A DNA stretch of 64,000 nucleotides from Proteobacteria bacterium UBA981. GTDB taxonomy: Bacteria; Pseudomonadota; Gammaproteobacteria; Ga0077536. Below the pieces are notes generated by a model, which searched no databases, had not been told where the DNA came from, and was given only the letters and a program-made list of their open reading frames with translations. The translations under genes were made by a program, and so were the position numbers. Position 1 is the first letter of the stretch, and each line of letters opens with the position of its first letter. The stretch covers positions 1 to 64,000 of the forward strand of contig DBBP01000003.1 of the NCBI GenBank assembly GCA_002292285.1, written 5' to 3'. This document shows, in pieces, positions 35,475 through 46,835 of the stretch.

Positions 35475-36671
35475 ATGACGGACCATCTCGAAGACGGGCA
35501 GGCTGCGCCAAAAGAGCCCGATTACCTGCTGAGCGCGCAGTTCGCGCTGTTGCTGCTTGCTACGGCATTTTTCGGTCTGTCGTTTTCTGCCTATTTTCTG
35601 TTGCCGAAATTTCTCGCGACTGAACTTGCTGCAGAACCCTCTACCATCGGTGCAGTCAGCGCGATAACCATGTTTGCCTCGGTGGTGTTCATGCCACTGG
35701 TCGGCATCCAGGTCGACCGCCGCGGGCGAAAGTTTTTCGGCTGCGCCGGCGCGCTGACGTTCGCAGTCGCCAGCGCTGGCTATCTGGTCATCGATAGCGT
35801 CGGACCCTTGCTGTGGGTGGTGCGAATTCTGCAGGGCATTGCCTTTACGTTGTTCTACATTGCATTGTCCACGCTCGCTACCGAACAGGCGCCGCCCCGG
35901 CGTCTCGGGCAAGCCATTGGCTTGTTCGGCGCCGTGATGATTTCAACCAACGCCTTGGGTCCGGCGCTCGCCGAATGGGTCTCCGGGCGCTACGGCTGGC
36001 CGGTCGTGTTCGGCGCAACGGTGGTGACGGCGACCCTGTCGGCCGCTTTGACCCTGCTCATTCGCGAACGCTTCGTCGAGCACCCGCATGCAGAGTCCGT
36101 CGGGATGCTCGGTCTGCTGCGCAGGCCAGGCCTGAAACGCGTGCTCACAGTTGCTGTGATGGTCGGCTGGACCATGGGCGGGTTATTTACGTTTTATCAA
36201 CCGTGGGCGCTTGAGCGTGGTATCGAGCAAGTTTCCGGATTTCTGATTGCCTTTGCAGGTTGCGCCATGCTGGTCCGAACCGGCCTCGGTGGTCTGGCTG
36301 ATCGACTCGGACGCATGCGCGTTGCTACCGCGGCATTGTTTTTCTACGTTGGCGTGCCGTTCTCATTAATCTGGATCGACCAAATCGGACTCGTACTCAG
36401 CGGTAGCTTGCTGGGCTTGTCGCATGGCTTGTTCTTCCCGGCTTTGAATGCGGTGGCACTCGATTTCGCACATGCCCGCGAGCGAGGCAAAGCGATGGCG
36501 GCTTACCACGGTGCATTCAACGTCGGCTTCGCTGCAGGTAGCTATCTACTCGGCTACGTTGCCATGGCAAGCGATTACCCGACTGTGTTCGCCGTCGCCG
36601 GCGCAACGTGTCTGAGCGCCTTCGTGCTGTTGGCAACCACAGCTAAGCCTGGTGTGCCGGATTCTGGCTGA
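35475..36671 (+). CDS. MFS transporter
   Basis: A 398-residue major-facilitator protein with about 12 hydrophobic helices. The cytoplasmic loop 2-3 motif is visible as GIQVDRRGRKF. A second, related motif is GLADRLGRM between helices 8 and 9. I chose ATG 35475, which precedes the first helix (ALLLLATAFFGLSFSAYFLL); the frame extends to 34941 but that part overlaps the WD40 gene on the other strand. Drug or metabolite export is typical for this branch; the substrate is unknown. Confidence 0.93.
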   Translation: MTDHLEDGQAAPKEPDYLLSAQFALLLLATAFFGLSFSAYFLLPKFLATELAAEPSTIGAVSAITMFASVVFMPLVGIQVDRRGRKFFGCAGALTFAVASAGYLVIDSVGPLLWVVRILQGIAFTLFYIALSTLATEQAPPRRLGQAIGLFGAVMISTNALGPALAEWVSGRYGWPVVFGATVVTATLSAALTLLIRERFVEHPHAESVGMLGLLRRPGLKRVLTVAVMVGWTMGGLFTFYQPWALERGIEQVSGFLIAFAGCAMLVRTGLGGLADRLGRMRVATAALFFYVGVPFSLIWIDQIGLVLSGSLLGLSHGLFFPALNAVALDFAHARERGKAMAAYHGAFNVGFAAGSYLLGYVAMASDYPTVFAVAGATCLSAFVLLATTAKPGVPDSG

Positions 36672-36724
36672 GTGGCGCTTATTCGATTGAGCGTTGCGGC
36701 GAAGATCGCCACGCTCCTTGCCGC

Positions 36725-37783
36725 CTACTTCAGTCCCTCAACGCGTGGGATAACTTCGTTTTTCAACAGCTCCATCGAGCGTACCACCTGCGCGTGCGAC
36801 TGCCCCGGAAATTGCATTCTCAAAATCATATTCTCCACGCCGACTTCGTCGCGGTAGCGACGTAATTCGCGGGCACAGAAATCCGGATCACCGATGATGT
36901 GGCGGTCGCGGCGGAACCGTTCAGATTCCATGTACTCATCAGCCGGATCGGTGACCAGGCGCGTCGAGCCGTCGGCATTGGTATCGTAAAATGGCAGATG
37001 CGGTGGACAATAAACCTTGCGGTAAATGTGCAGGAAATGTTCGCGCACTTCGCGCCACGCTTGTTCGTTGTCTTCAGCGACATAGAACTCGCGAATCAGA
37101 GCGCGTGGGAAATCCTTTGGATCGCGCCCGCACGCGACCAGGGATGCGGTGTAATCGGCAAACTCGGCTTTCGTTTCTTCGACGTCGGTAATGAGTGAAA
37201 TGAGCAGGGGGTAGCCACCTTCCGCGACCTGGCGTCTCGATTTCGCAGTCGCAGCGCCAAGCCAAACTGGCGGGTGTGGTTGTTGAATCGGGCGCGGCGC
37301 CAGGCGCGCGTTGTTCACCTGGTAGTGTTTGCCGCTAAAGCTGAATCGCTCACCGCTCCAGGCCAGCCGTAGAATCTCAAGACCTTCGTCGGTCATCGCC
37401 TTGCGATGCTTGATGTTGACCCCGAAGCCATCGAACTCGTGGCTCCTATAACCTCTTCCAACGCCTAACTCGAAGCGCCCGCAAGAGGCGAGATCGAGTA
37501 CGGCGGTATCCTCGGCGAGACGCAACGGGTGACCATAAAAAGGGAGCAGTACGACACCCTGGCCAATGCGAATCTGGCGCGTACGACCGGCTATCGCCGC
37601 AGCCGCAATCATCGGCGAAGGGCAATACCCATCATCCATAAAATGATGTTCGGTCAGCCACACTTGATGAAAGCCCAGTTGGTCGGCGTATTCGATTTGA
37701 TCAAGTGCTTCGCTATATACCTGCGCCGGTGATACACCAAACTCGGCGGGCGCCTGCAGACTATAGAAAATTGAATACTTCAT
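36725..37783 (-). CDS. LLM-class flavin-dependent oxidoreductase
   Basis: A 352-residue luciferase-like enzyme, close paralogue of 11703-12749: VWLTEHHFMDDGYCPSPMI, RIGQGVVLLPFYGHPLRLAED and GVGRGYRSHEFDGFG. ATG 37783 has GAGG 5 nt upstream and begins the first barrel strand; a frame to 37843 is longer without support. It presumably uses reduced FMN supplied by another protein. Convergent with the MFS gene. Confidence 0.93.
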   Translation of the reverse strand: MKYSIFYSLQAPAEFGVSPAQVYSEALDQIEYADQLGFHQVWLTEHHFMDDGYCPSPMIAAAAIAGRTRQIRIGQGVVLLPFYGHPLRLAEDTAVLDLASCGRFELGVGRGYRSHEFDGFGVNIKHRKAMTDEGLEILRLAWSGERFSFSGKHYQVNNARLAPRPIQQPHPPVWLGAATAKSRRQVAEGGYPLLISLITDVEETKAEFADYTASLVACGRDPKDFPRALIREFYVAEDNEQAWREVREHFLHIYRKVYCPPHLPFYDTNADGSTRLVTDPADEYMESERFRRDRHIIGDPDFCARELRRYRDEVGVENMILRMQFPGQSHAQVVRSMELLKNEVIPRVEGLK

Positions 37784-37946
37784 TTGTGCCTCAGTCGTTG
37801 CTGCGATTTGACAGAACTGCGCGCGGTATTCATGCCACACCAAGTCGTTGCCCGCAGCGCCCGCCGAACTTTGCTACGAGAGTTCATCGCCACGATGCCG
37901 GGCGCGGGCTCGCTTACATGATCCGTTGTTAGCAACGGGCGCGGTA

Positions 37947-38633
37947 TCAGTGATTACGGACCGGCGAGACCGGGGCTGTCTGCCCATCTCTCACGACGAG
38001 TTCGTCGAGCTTCGACTTCATTTCAATATGCGTCGGACAGGTGCCATAAATCAGCGCCAACTGCGACTCCGCACTCGGGTGTCCTTGCTGACCTGCGAGT
38101 AGATACCATTTCAACGCCGCCGCGTTTTTCTCCGGAGCGCGTTCGCCGTTGTCGTACAGTCGCGCCACATTGTATTGGCCGTCCGCATCACCCTGTTGTG
38201 CAGCGCGTTGGTACCATCGAAGTGCCGCATCCCGGTCGGCAGTGATGCCGCGACCGTCCTCAAAGGCAGTGCCCACTAGAATTTGTGCGGTTGAACTGCC
38301 GGTATCGGCGGCGCTTCGATACCACTTCAAAGCCAACGCGTCATCTTGCGCGACACCGTCGCCGTAGGCGTAGGCTGTTCCTAATGCGATTTGTGCCTGG
38401 GGGTGCCCCAGTCTTGCCGCGAGTTCGTACAATCGCGCTGCTTCGGTCGCATCCCGCTCAACGCCGATGCCATCAGCGAAGTGGACACCGGATTCATAGT
38501 GGGCGTGCCCGTCCATAGACACCAAGGCGATCGCTTCGGTCGCTTGCGTAGGCGTCTCGACGGCACCGATTTGCACCGACCCGAGTCCGAGCCCCACGCC
38601 TAATACTGCCAGCGTTACTAATCTGTTGTTCAC
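37947..38633 (-). CDS. Exported Sel1-repeat protein
   Basis: A 228-residue protein with a hydrophobic N-terminus (LVTLAVLGVGLGLG) and about four Sel1-like repeats of 36 residues, each with an AxxLYxxAAxxGxxxAQxxLGxxYxxGxGV pattern. These form an alpha solenoid used for protein contacts. GTG 38633 has GGGAG 7 nt upstream; a GTG at 38702 would add 23 residues without a ribosome site. The function is likely scaffolding in the envelope. Confidence 0.85.
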   Translation of the reverse strand: MNNRLVTLAVLGVGLGLGSVQIGAVETPTQATEAIALVSMDGHAHYESGVHFADGIGVERDATEAARLYELAARLGHPQAQIALGTAYAYGDGVAQDDALALKWYRSAADTGSSTAQILVGTAFEDGRGITADRDAALRWYQRAAQQGDADGQYNVARLYDNGERAPEKNAAALKWYLLAGQQGHPSAESQLALIYGTCPTHIEMKSKLDELVVRDGQTAPVSPVRNH

Positions 38634-38920
38634 GAACGCGCTCCCAGAGTGGGTAATTCGAGTGGATTTCTCGGGGCTATTGCGCTCCAGAATCCCTGTC
38701 ACTGGACGATAGCATCATCAAGTCGTTAGTGTCCGGTTGCGCGTATACGTACCCAATGCCCTGGCGTAGACGCGGCCCGCAGGGGCTGTTTCGTTCGCCG
38801 ACCTGAATAGGATTGCGCCTCTTTAGCGTCGCGAAACAAGCTTGTGTGTCCACGCCGCGCAGGCTTCGCTGTGCACTCTCGGGTATTCTGGGTGCCCTGT
38901 GAAACCGGACTACACTTGGC

Positions 38921-39643
38921 GTGATTAACCTCGAACAGAAAGACGATATCTTCACCTTGACCATGGATGCTGGCGAGAATCGCTGGAACACCACTTTCGT
39001 ACGCGCTTTCGCGGCGGCACTGGAAACCGTCGAAGGTTCAAGCGGACCGGCAGCGCTAGTGACTCGCTCCGCGGATGAGAAGTTCTTTTCCAACGGACTC
39101 GATCTCGACTGGTATCGGGCCCCTGATGATCATCCCGCCGGCGGCGATGTCGGCGTTTTTGCAGCTGAATTCATGGCTTTGATGGGACGTATCATCACGA
39201 TGCCAATTCCGACAATTTGCGCGGTCAATGGCCACGGTTTCGGTGCTGGCTTTATGCTGGCCCTGTGCCACGATGTGCGGCTGATGCGCAGCGATCGAGG
39301 TTTTCTGTGCGCGAGCGAAATGCTGCTTGGCATGGTCATACCTAAACCAGAGCTGGCGCTGTTTCGACACAAGCTGCCGGCCCATGTGTTCTACGAGACG
39401 GTTCAGCTAGCACGCCGCTGGGCGGGCCCTCAGGCGCTCGCCGCAGGCATCGTTGAACAGATCACCGAACGCGACGATTTGCTCGCCGCGGCAAACCAAC
39501 GCGCAGTGGAACTCGCCCCGCTGGGTGCAAATCGAGAAGCTTTTGCGGCGCAGAAGGAGTCGTTGTTCGGCGCGAATGCGTCAATTAATAGCACTGACGG
39601 TGCTGCTCATTTGTTAAAGAACTATGCTGGTCGGGATCACTAA
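38921..39643 (+). CDS. Enoyl-CoA delta-isomerase-like crotonase
   Basis: A 240-residue crotonase-fold protein starting with GTG. KFFSNGLDLDWYRAP forms the first oxyanion contact and VNGHGFGAGFMLALCHDVRLM the second. RSDRGFLCASEMLLGMVIPKPE resembles peroxisomal delta3-delta2-enoyl-CoA isomerases more than hydratases. It would shift double bonds in unsaturated acyl-CoA during beta-oxidation. It is followed 70 bp later by BVMO 3 on the same strand, a possible pair. Confidence 0.9.
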   Translation: MINLEQKDDIFTLTMDAGENRWNTTFVRAFAAALETVEGSSGPAALVTRSADEKFFSNGLDLDWYRAPDDHPAGGDVGVFAAEFMALMGRIITMPIPTICAVNGHGFGAGFMLALCHDVRLMRSDRGFLCASEMLLGMVIPKPELALFRHKLPAHVFYETVQLARRWAGPQALAAGIVEQITERDDLLAAANQRAVELAPLGANREAFAAQKESLFGANASINSTDGAAHLLKNYAGRDH

Positions 39644-39713
39644 CAAAGCGACGGCTGGATCTGGCCTGGGCGATCGCGACACGCAGAACATAGAGGATTG
39701 AGGAGATGAATTC

Positions 39714-41549
<1,836 letters not shown>

Positions 41550-41579
41550 CCAGGCCCAACAGAGTAATAATTCTCATCC

Positions 41580-41636
41580 AATTCGGGGACAGTTACTGTA
41601 TTTCCGAGGCTGAAATACAGTAACTGTCCCCGAATT
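41580..41636. repeat. REP-like hairpin, copy 2
   Basis: Perfect 25-nt arms starting AATTCGGGGACAG with a 7-nt loop, between the convergent BVMO 3 and tetR genes. Confidence 0.95.
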
Positions 41637-41720
41637 AGTTCGACTCCGTTGCAGTCCGCAGCGATGACACTGCGCGCGGGCGGTGGCAGGAAGGTCTGCT
41701 CGCGATAATGCGACCTACCG

Positions 41721-42296
41721 TCAGGAGCTGAGCACGGATCTTGATACAACTACGGAACGAATAAGTTCTCGGTCGTATTCGATTTGGCCGTCGAGAATCA
41801 AACAGGCCAGTCCGTGAACCAACGACCAGGCACGCAATGCGGACGCTTTGCGTTTGTCGTCACCGAGAGTGGCAGGCGTGAGTCCGGCGACAGTTTCGCG
41901 CAATCCGCGAATTGCGCTGCCCACCGATTCAATATCGCCGCTCAGAACGTCGATGTTCGCGGCTTTGCGAAACATCAGGCGAAACAGCGCCGGATTTTCG
42001 ACGGCGAAGTCGACGTAGGCGATACCCATCGCGGCGAAACCGGCGTTGCCGCCGCCGGCGCGCAAGCCCGCCTGTTTTTGGAACTCGCCCAGGGCCTCTG
42101 CGGCTTGGTACGCGAGTGCGGTTAGCAGCGCATCCTTGTCCGGGAAATGACGATACAGCGCGGTGGCGCTGACACCCACTTCTCGCGCCAATTCGCGTAG
42201 GCCCAGGTCATCGGCATCCCGGCTTTTGAGCAGTTCTGTACCGGTCTCGAGAGCCGCTGCCCGTAAATCACCATGGTGATACTTTTTTTGCGTCAT
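41721..42296 (-). CDS. TetR/AcrR-family transcriptional regulator
   Basis: A 191-residue repressor-type protein. The N-terminal helix-turn-helix reads KKYHHGDLRAAALETG, LRELAREVGVSATALYRHFPDKDALL. The remainder is a helical ligand-binding domain. I chose ATG 42296 because the DNA-binding domain starts there and a longer frame would overlap the divergent carotenoid oxygenase start. It probably controls itself and that gene through the palindromes at 42303-42349. The inducing ligand is unknown. Confidence 0.94.
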   Translation of the reverse strand: MTQKKYHHGDLRAAALETGTELLKSRDADDLGLRELAREVGVSATALYRHFPDKDALLTALAYQAAEALGEFQKQAGLRAGGGNAGFAAMGIAYVDFAVENPALFRLMFRKAANIDVLSGDIESVGSAIRGLRETVAGLTPATLGDDKRKASALRAWSLVHGLACLILDGQIEYDRELIRSVVVSRSVLSS

Positions 42297-42302
42297 GCGA
42301 TT

Positions 42303-42349
42303 AATGTTGACATTGTTATCATTATGCTCGATGTTTACAGCATAAACAT
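42303..42349. promoter_or_regulatory. Candidate TetR operator in the divergent promoter region
   Basis: ATGTTTA-CAGCA-TAAACAT (42331-42349) is an exact 7-nt inverted repeat, and AATGT-TG-ACATT (42303-42314) a second. Both lie between the regulator start (42296) and the oxygenase start (42379), where TetR repressors usually bind. Confidence 0.55.
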
Positions 42350-42378
42350 TTGTAGCAGCGCTGCCAACGAGGGAAATA

Positions 42379-43824
42379 ATGAGCAACGTGATTGAGAAAA
42401 CGATACGTGACACCGTCACTAAAGGCATGGGCAAAGTCGCCGAATTCAATCGTAAGCGTTTGCCCGAGCTAGACCGACCTAATCCGTTTCTGAATGGTAT
42501 CCACTCGCCCATGACGAGTGAGGAAACGCTATCTGAGCTATCCGTGGATGGCCACATCCCGCCAGAATTGAATGGCCGCTATTTGCGCATCGGCCCGAAC
42601 CCGATCGGCCAGCCGGATCCCAGAAGCCATCATTGGTTCCTGGGCGACGGGATGGCGCACGGCATCAAACTCGAAGCCGGACAGGCGACCTGGTATCGCA
42701 ATCGCTGGGTGCGCTCGAATGCTGTGAGCAAGGCGCTGGACGAAGCACCAGCGCCAGGGCCACGCCGAGCGATGGCCGACAACGCCAATACCAACATTAT
42801 TGGTCATGCCGGTCGCACGTACGCGCTGGTTGAAGCAGGCGCCTGGCCAGTCGAGCTGAACGACGAGCTTGAGACGATTGCGCATAACCCTTTTGACGGT
42901 ACGCTCGATGTCTCGTTTTCCGCTCATCCTCATCTCGATCCCACGAGCGGCGAATTGCACGCGGTGTGCTACGACGCCTCGGTGAACGACAAGGTCTGGC
43001 ATGTGGTCGTGAATGACGCCGGGAAAGTCATTCGCCAGGAAGCCATCTCCGTTCGGGATGGCCCGAGTATTCACGATTGCCAGATTACTGAAAACTACGT
43101 GCTGGTTTTCGATCTCCCAGCGACGGTGTCGGTGAAAAAAATGCTGGCGGGGTATCCCTTGCCATTTGAGTGGAACCCGGCCCACCCTGCGCGTGTCGGC
43201 TTATGCCCGCGAACGGGGTGTGCGGCCGACACTATCTGGTGTGAGGTGGAGCCTTGTTACGTGTTCCATCCCGCGAATGCGTATGAAACAGAGGACGGTA
43301 AGGTCGTCGTCGATGTTGTCGCACATGACAGCATGTATGCGCGCAGCAACATGGGGCCCGACTCGAAACGCTCGCGCTTCGAGCGCTGGACGATAGACCC
43401 CGTCGCACAGCGAGTGGCAAGGCACGTCATTCACGATCAAAATCAGGAATTCCCACGCTACGACGAACGCAGAAGCTGTAAAGATTATCGTTATGTTTAT
43501 TCTGTCGGACTGCCGAGTGAGGACTATATTGAGTTAACTGTTGGTGCGACAGTGTTGTACAAACACGATGCCAGGCAAGGCACTACCGAGACTCATGACT
43601 TTGGTGCTAATCGTCACCCGGGTGAATTCGTATTCGTTCCGCGCAACGTTGACGGCGCAGAAGATGATGGTTGGCTGGTTGGGCTGGTCGTGGATATGAA
43701 CGATGAGCACACTGAACTGGTCATACTCAATGCCGATGAGTTCGCCGGCCCGGCAGCGGCAAAAGTCCACATCCCACACCGTATTCCGCCCGGTTTTCAT
43801 GGTAACTGGGTGCCGATCCGCTAA
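42379..43824 (+). CDS. Carotenoid oxygenase (RPE65/CCD family)
   Basis: A 481-residue seven-bladed-propeller iron dioxygenase that cleaves double bonds of carotenoids, apocarotenoids or stilbenes. The family start PELNGRYLRIGPNP, WFLGDGMAHGI, SAHPHLDPTSGELHAV, SIHDCQITENYVLVFDLP, and the end HIPHRIPPGFHGNWVP supply the His ligands. ATG 42379 follows AGGGAAATA. It is divergent from tetR and probably controlled by it. Downstream are REP copy 3 and a convergent GST gene. Cleavage of lignin-type stilbenes is an alternative; the substrate is not readable. Confidence 0.94.
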   Translation: MSNVIEKTIRDTVTKGMGKVAEFNRKRLPELDRPNPFLNGIHSPMTSEETLSELSVDGHIPPELNGRYLRIGPNPIGQPDPRSHHWFLGDGMAHGIKLEAGQATWYRNRWVRSNAVSKALDEAPAPGPRRAMADNANTNIIGHAGRTYALVEAGAWPVELNDELETIAHNPFDGTLDVSFSAHPHLDPTSGELHAVCYDASVNDKVWHVVVNDAGKVIRQEAISVRDGPSIHDCQITENYVLVFDLPATVSVKKMLAGYPLPFEWNPAHPARVGLCPRTGCAADTIWCEVEPCYVFHPANAYETEDGKVVVDVVAHDSMYARSNMGPDSKRSRFERWTIDPVAQRVARHVIHDQNQEFPRYDERRSCKDYRYVYSVGLPSEDYIELTVGATVLYKHDARQGTTETHDFGANRHPGEFVFVPRNVDGAEDDGWLVGLVVDMNDEHTELVILNADEFAGPAAAKVHIPHRIPPGFHGNWVPIR

Positions 43825-43851
43825 GTCGGAGCACCGCCCTTCGTAGGATTA

Positions 43852-43908
43852 AATTCGGGGACAGTTACTGTATTTCGGCGCTAGAAATACAGTAACTGTC
43901 CCCGAATT
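43852..43908. repeat. REP-like hairpin, copy 3
   Basis: Perfect 25-nt arms, 7-nt loop, 27 bp after the carotenoid oxygenase stop and before the convergent GST gene. Confidence 0.95.
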
Positions 43909-43997
43909 AGCTAATGGGTACTCATTTCGCGCGGACGGTGTCAGCGGAAAGCGTTGTCTGTACAGAGCGCATCCGCGACTGACGCCGACTACGGGTG

Positions 43998-44768
43998 TCA
44001 GGCCGTTTCGAAATACGGGATACCCAGCGTACCGCTACCAACCACTTCGGTACCTTTGGCCAGCGAGGTCTTGCGGGTCATGGGGATGAGTTCTCCACGC
44101 GCCCGAATCTTGCCGACTTCGATGATGGTGGCGCTGACAGTCTTCGCATGCGGGCGCGCGGTCAGCATATCGAACCAACGTTTCACGTTCGGAAATTCTG
44201 CCCACTGGGAATCGGAAATCACGCGACCAGCTTTGTGCGACACAAACTCGTGTACGCCCTGTAGATCGGCGAAGCTTATTTCGTCGCCACACACATATTC
44301 GGTTTTGCTCAGCCAACCTTCCAGAATCCCCATCGACTCGCGAAGCACCATGTGGCCCTTTTCGATCTCTTTAGAATAATCGCGCTTACCCCAAATGCAT
44401 TCAGCAAAGTTGGAGTAGAAGAACGCACCGGCTCCGCGACGCAGTGTGGTGGAATGCCAATGCAGATACTGCTGAATGCGCGCGCGTTGTTCCGCGTTAG
44501 CACCGAACCAGTTACTCGGGGCGTTGAATTTCTCATTCAGATAAAACGCGATTGCGGCGCTTTCCCAAACTGTGAAATCGCCATCAATCAGTATTGGTAC
44601 CTGCCCAGTCGGGTTATGCGAATCCTTAAAGTCTTGCAGTTCGTTGATGCCGGACATGATGTCGATGATTTCTTCCTCAAACGGAACTTCGATTTCGAGG
44701 AGAAACTGCTGGACGGCCCGGCACGGTTGCGATGCAGGGTGATGGAGATATCTCAGTGTCGAACTCAT
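43998..44768 (-). CDS. Glutathione S-transferase
   Basis: A 256-residue GST. The thioredoxin-like N-domain is LRYLHHPASQPCRAVQQFL with the likely catalytic Ser in HPASQP, then GQVPILIDGDFTVWESAAIAFYL binding glutathione. The C-domain has the GDEISFADLQGVHEF block. It resembles theta-class enzymes. ATG 44768 has AGGAAG 6 nt upstream. It conjugates electrophiles or dehalogenates, suiting a genome rich in oxygenases. It reads away from the RAYT gene across REP copy 4. Confidence 0.94.
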   Translation of the reverse strand: MSSTLRYLHHPASQPCRAVQQFLLEIEVPFEEEIIDIMSGINELQDFKDSHNPTGQVPILIDGDFTVWESAAIAFYLNEKFNAPSNWFGANAEQRARIQQYLHWHSTTLRRGAGAFFYSNFAECIWGKRDYSKEIEKGHMVLRESMGILEGWLSKTEYVCGDEISFADLQGVHEFVSHKAGRVISDSQWAEFPNVKRWFDMLTARPHAKTVSATIIEVGKIRARGELIPMTRKTSLAKGTEVVGSGTLGIPYFETA

Positions 44769-44856
44769 GCGGGCTTCCTTTTTTGATTTAGCTGACAGCG
44801 CCGATTCTGTTTTGGTCTCACGCAAGCGTAGCTGCGCCCAGATGCGGCGTCCAGAA

Positions 44857-44915
44857 AAATTCGGGGACAGTTACTGTATTTCCAGCGCGGAAATACAGTA
44901 ACTGTCCCCGAATTT
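44857..44915. repeat. REP-like hairpin, copy 4, at the RAYT gene
   Basis: Perfect 27-nt arms, 5-nt loop AGCGC. The outermost base pair is A-T, where copies 1, 5 and 6 have T-A: a compensating change. It ends 66 bp before the RAYT start. Confidence 0.95.
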
Positions 44916-44981
44916 GGAACTGCGCTCGATTGCTGGGCTATGATGTGAGTCGTCTGAGTTCCGCTACAAGGAGGTAGCGAT

Positions 44982-45641
44982 ATGGCCAGGATGGCTCGTC
45001 TTGTGATCCCCGATGTTCCCCACCATGTAACGCAGCGCGGCAATCGTCGCCAACCGATTTTCTTTCGCGACCACGACTATCACCACTACATGGCCTTGGT
45101 CGGCCGCGCCTGTCGGCGCGCTAGAACTGCGGTATGGGCTTACTGCTTGATGCCGAATCATGTGCACTTCGTTATGGTGCCGAGCGACGAAGATGGACTG
45201 CGTGCGGCGCTCGGCGATGCCCATCGTCGCTATTCCCGTGCGATTAACGAGCGTTTCGGATGGCGCGGACATCTGTGGCAGGAGCGCTTCTTCTCGTGCC
45301 CGATGGACGAAGCTCATTTAGGCGCATCGGTACGATATGTGGAGCGAAACCCAATCGGCGCACGTCTATGTACGACGCCTGAACAATGGCCTTGGTCCAG
45401 CGCCCGTGCGCACCTTGAGCGCCGCGATGACGAGTTGGTTGATGTGCGGCCCATGCTCGAACGTGTCGAGAACTGGCGCTGCTTTGTGGGGCAGTCGCTC
45501 GATCAGAGCATGCAGAAAAGCATCGCGGCACACACACGTTTGGGGCGGCCGCTTGGACAGCGTGAGTTTGTGCGCAAGCTGGAAGAGATGACAGGCCGAA
45601 CGCTGATGCCGCGCAAGCGCGGCAGAAAACCCGGTCGATGA
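44982..45641 (+). CDS. REP-associated tyrosine transposase (RAYT)
   Basis: A 219-residue single-strand transposase of the TnpA-REP type. The start MARLVIPDVPHHVTQRGNRRQPIFF, the HUH motif MPNHVHFVM, YSRAINERFGWRGHLWQERF and the catalytic Tyr in VRYVERNPIGARLC are all present. The tail (KRGRKPGR) is basic. RAYT proteins bind and cut REP hairpins; the matching hairpin lies 66 bp upstream and six more occur within 15 kb. AAGGAGG sits 7 nt before ATG 44982. The frame is intact, so the enzyme may still be active. Confidence 0.93.
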   Translation: MARMARLVIPDVPHHVTQRGNRRQPIFFRDHDYHHYMALVGRACRRARTAVWAYCLMPNHVHFVMVPSDEDGLRAALGDAHRRYSRAINERFGWRGHLWQERFFSCPMDEAHLGASVRYVERNPIGARLCTTPEQWPWSSARAHLERRDDELVDVRPMLERVENWRCFVGQSLDQSMQKSIAAHTRLGRPLGQREFVRKLEEMTGRTLMPRKRGRKPGR

Positions 45642-45857
45642 CGTGTTCCCGAAAGCTTGTCGACTCTCCGGCTCTGAGAACATGACCCAAGCGTGGTGGC
45701 GTACGCAATTTTTAGCCACCGCAGGCGTGGCAACATCTGGCTGCTGTGCCTGGATTTCCGTTCTTTCTTGCGTCGTTGCCGACGCGACCTGTCGGCTGGC
45801 TCTAACGAGGACTCGCCGCGCCACTTTGCCTGTGGCGCTTCGAGTCAGGTGCTTTTG

Positions 45858-46835
45858 CTACGGGAGTAACGCAGCGAATGCTTCAAGTTCACGCGGAATA
45901 TCGTCGCCGGCGGGCTGATAGGCGATCTCTGTGCCGCCTTGCGTTTCCAGACGCGCGAGTTTCTCGCGCCACGCCCCTTTATCCATGGCCAGCTCGAATG
46001 CTGTCATCGTTTCTGCGTTCACGAACGGCTTGTCACGTTGATTGACGTTAACGAGGTGACCTTCGTGCAAGGCCAGATGCCGGCGCGCTGCGGGAACGTC
46101 GCTATATGCCGTGGCCCACTCAGCGCCATTCGGCAGGCTGTCCGCGCTGCCAAACTCGAGCGCGGCATGTAAGGCGACCGCGGCACCATGCCCCGCAGCA
46201 GCAATAGCACGGACTGACCCAGGATCTTCGCCATCATTAAGCACCGTGCCGAACGTCAGCACTGCGTTCCAGGTAATTTCGTCATCCTCAAGCGGGTGTA
46301 CGCCGGTAGTGAACACCCCTTCGCCGAGTTCCTTCGCCGCTGCCATGCCTTTGGGGCCAGCGGCAGCAATCACGAACGGCACGTCAATCGGGCGCCCGGC
46401 GCCGAAGCCCTGTGGATGCATCATCTGAATCAACTGGCCTTCCCACTCAACGCTTTCTCCCCGCAATAGCGCGCGCAAGGCGCCAATGTAATGACGCACA
46501 GCGGACCACGTAAGTGGTCGCTGGCCGAGAGTCAGACGGGCGGTAAATCCAGACCCAAGACCCACCGCAACTCGCTCCTGACCCGCAATCTCGACCAGCG
46601 TGGCGATAGCCGCAGCATTGGTCATGGGATGGCGAAGATTCGGTACCAGGACCCCGGGACCAAGCCCAATGCGCTCAGTGCGCTCAGCGGCGCGACATAG
46701 CTGGACCCAGACATCCGGGTAAAGTGCCGGAGAGTCGTAAAACCACGCGCGTTTATATCCGAGTTGTTCGGCAATCGCGGCATGCTCATGAGATTGGCTG
46801 GAAGTGGCAAATGCACAGGAAAGCGAAATGGTCAT
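45858..46835 (-). CDS. LLM-class F420-type flavin oxidoreductase
   Basis: A 325-residue barrel protein: AIAEQLGYKRAWFYDSPALYPDVWVQLCRAAERTERIGLGPGV and AGQERVAVGLGSGFTARL are split over two blocks typical of the Mer/F420-like branch. ATG 46835 follows AAGGA. Part of a group of five luciferase-like genes in the window, in the same branch as 26817 and 54429. A 7-bp hairpin lies just downstream (45818-45838). The substrate is unknown. Confidence 0.9.
   Translation of the reverse strand: MTISLSCAFATSSQSHEHAAIAEQLGYKRAWFYDSPALYPDVWVQLCRAAERTERIGLGPGVLVPNLRHPMTNAAAIATLVEIAGQERVAVGLGSGFTARLTLGQRPLTWSAVRHYIGALRALLRGESVEWEGQLIQMMHPQGFGAGRPIDVPFVIAAAGPKGMAAAKELGEGVFTTGVHPLEDDEITWNAVLTFGTVLNDGEDPGSVRAIAAAGHGAAVALHAALEFGSADSLPNGAEWATAYSDVPAARRHLALHEGHLVNVNQRDKPFVNAETMTAFELAMDKGAWREKLARLETQGGTEIAYQPAGDDIPRELEAFAALLP

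Noticed and set aside
45643..45918. Cys-rich reading frame after the RAYT gene
   Set aside because: No ribosome site, no family likeness, and it runs into the 3' end of the convergent LLM gene.
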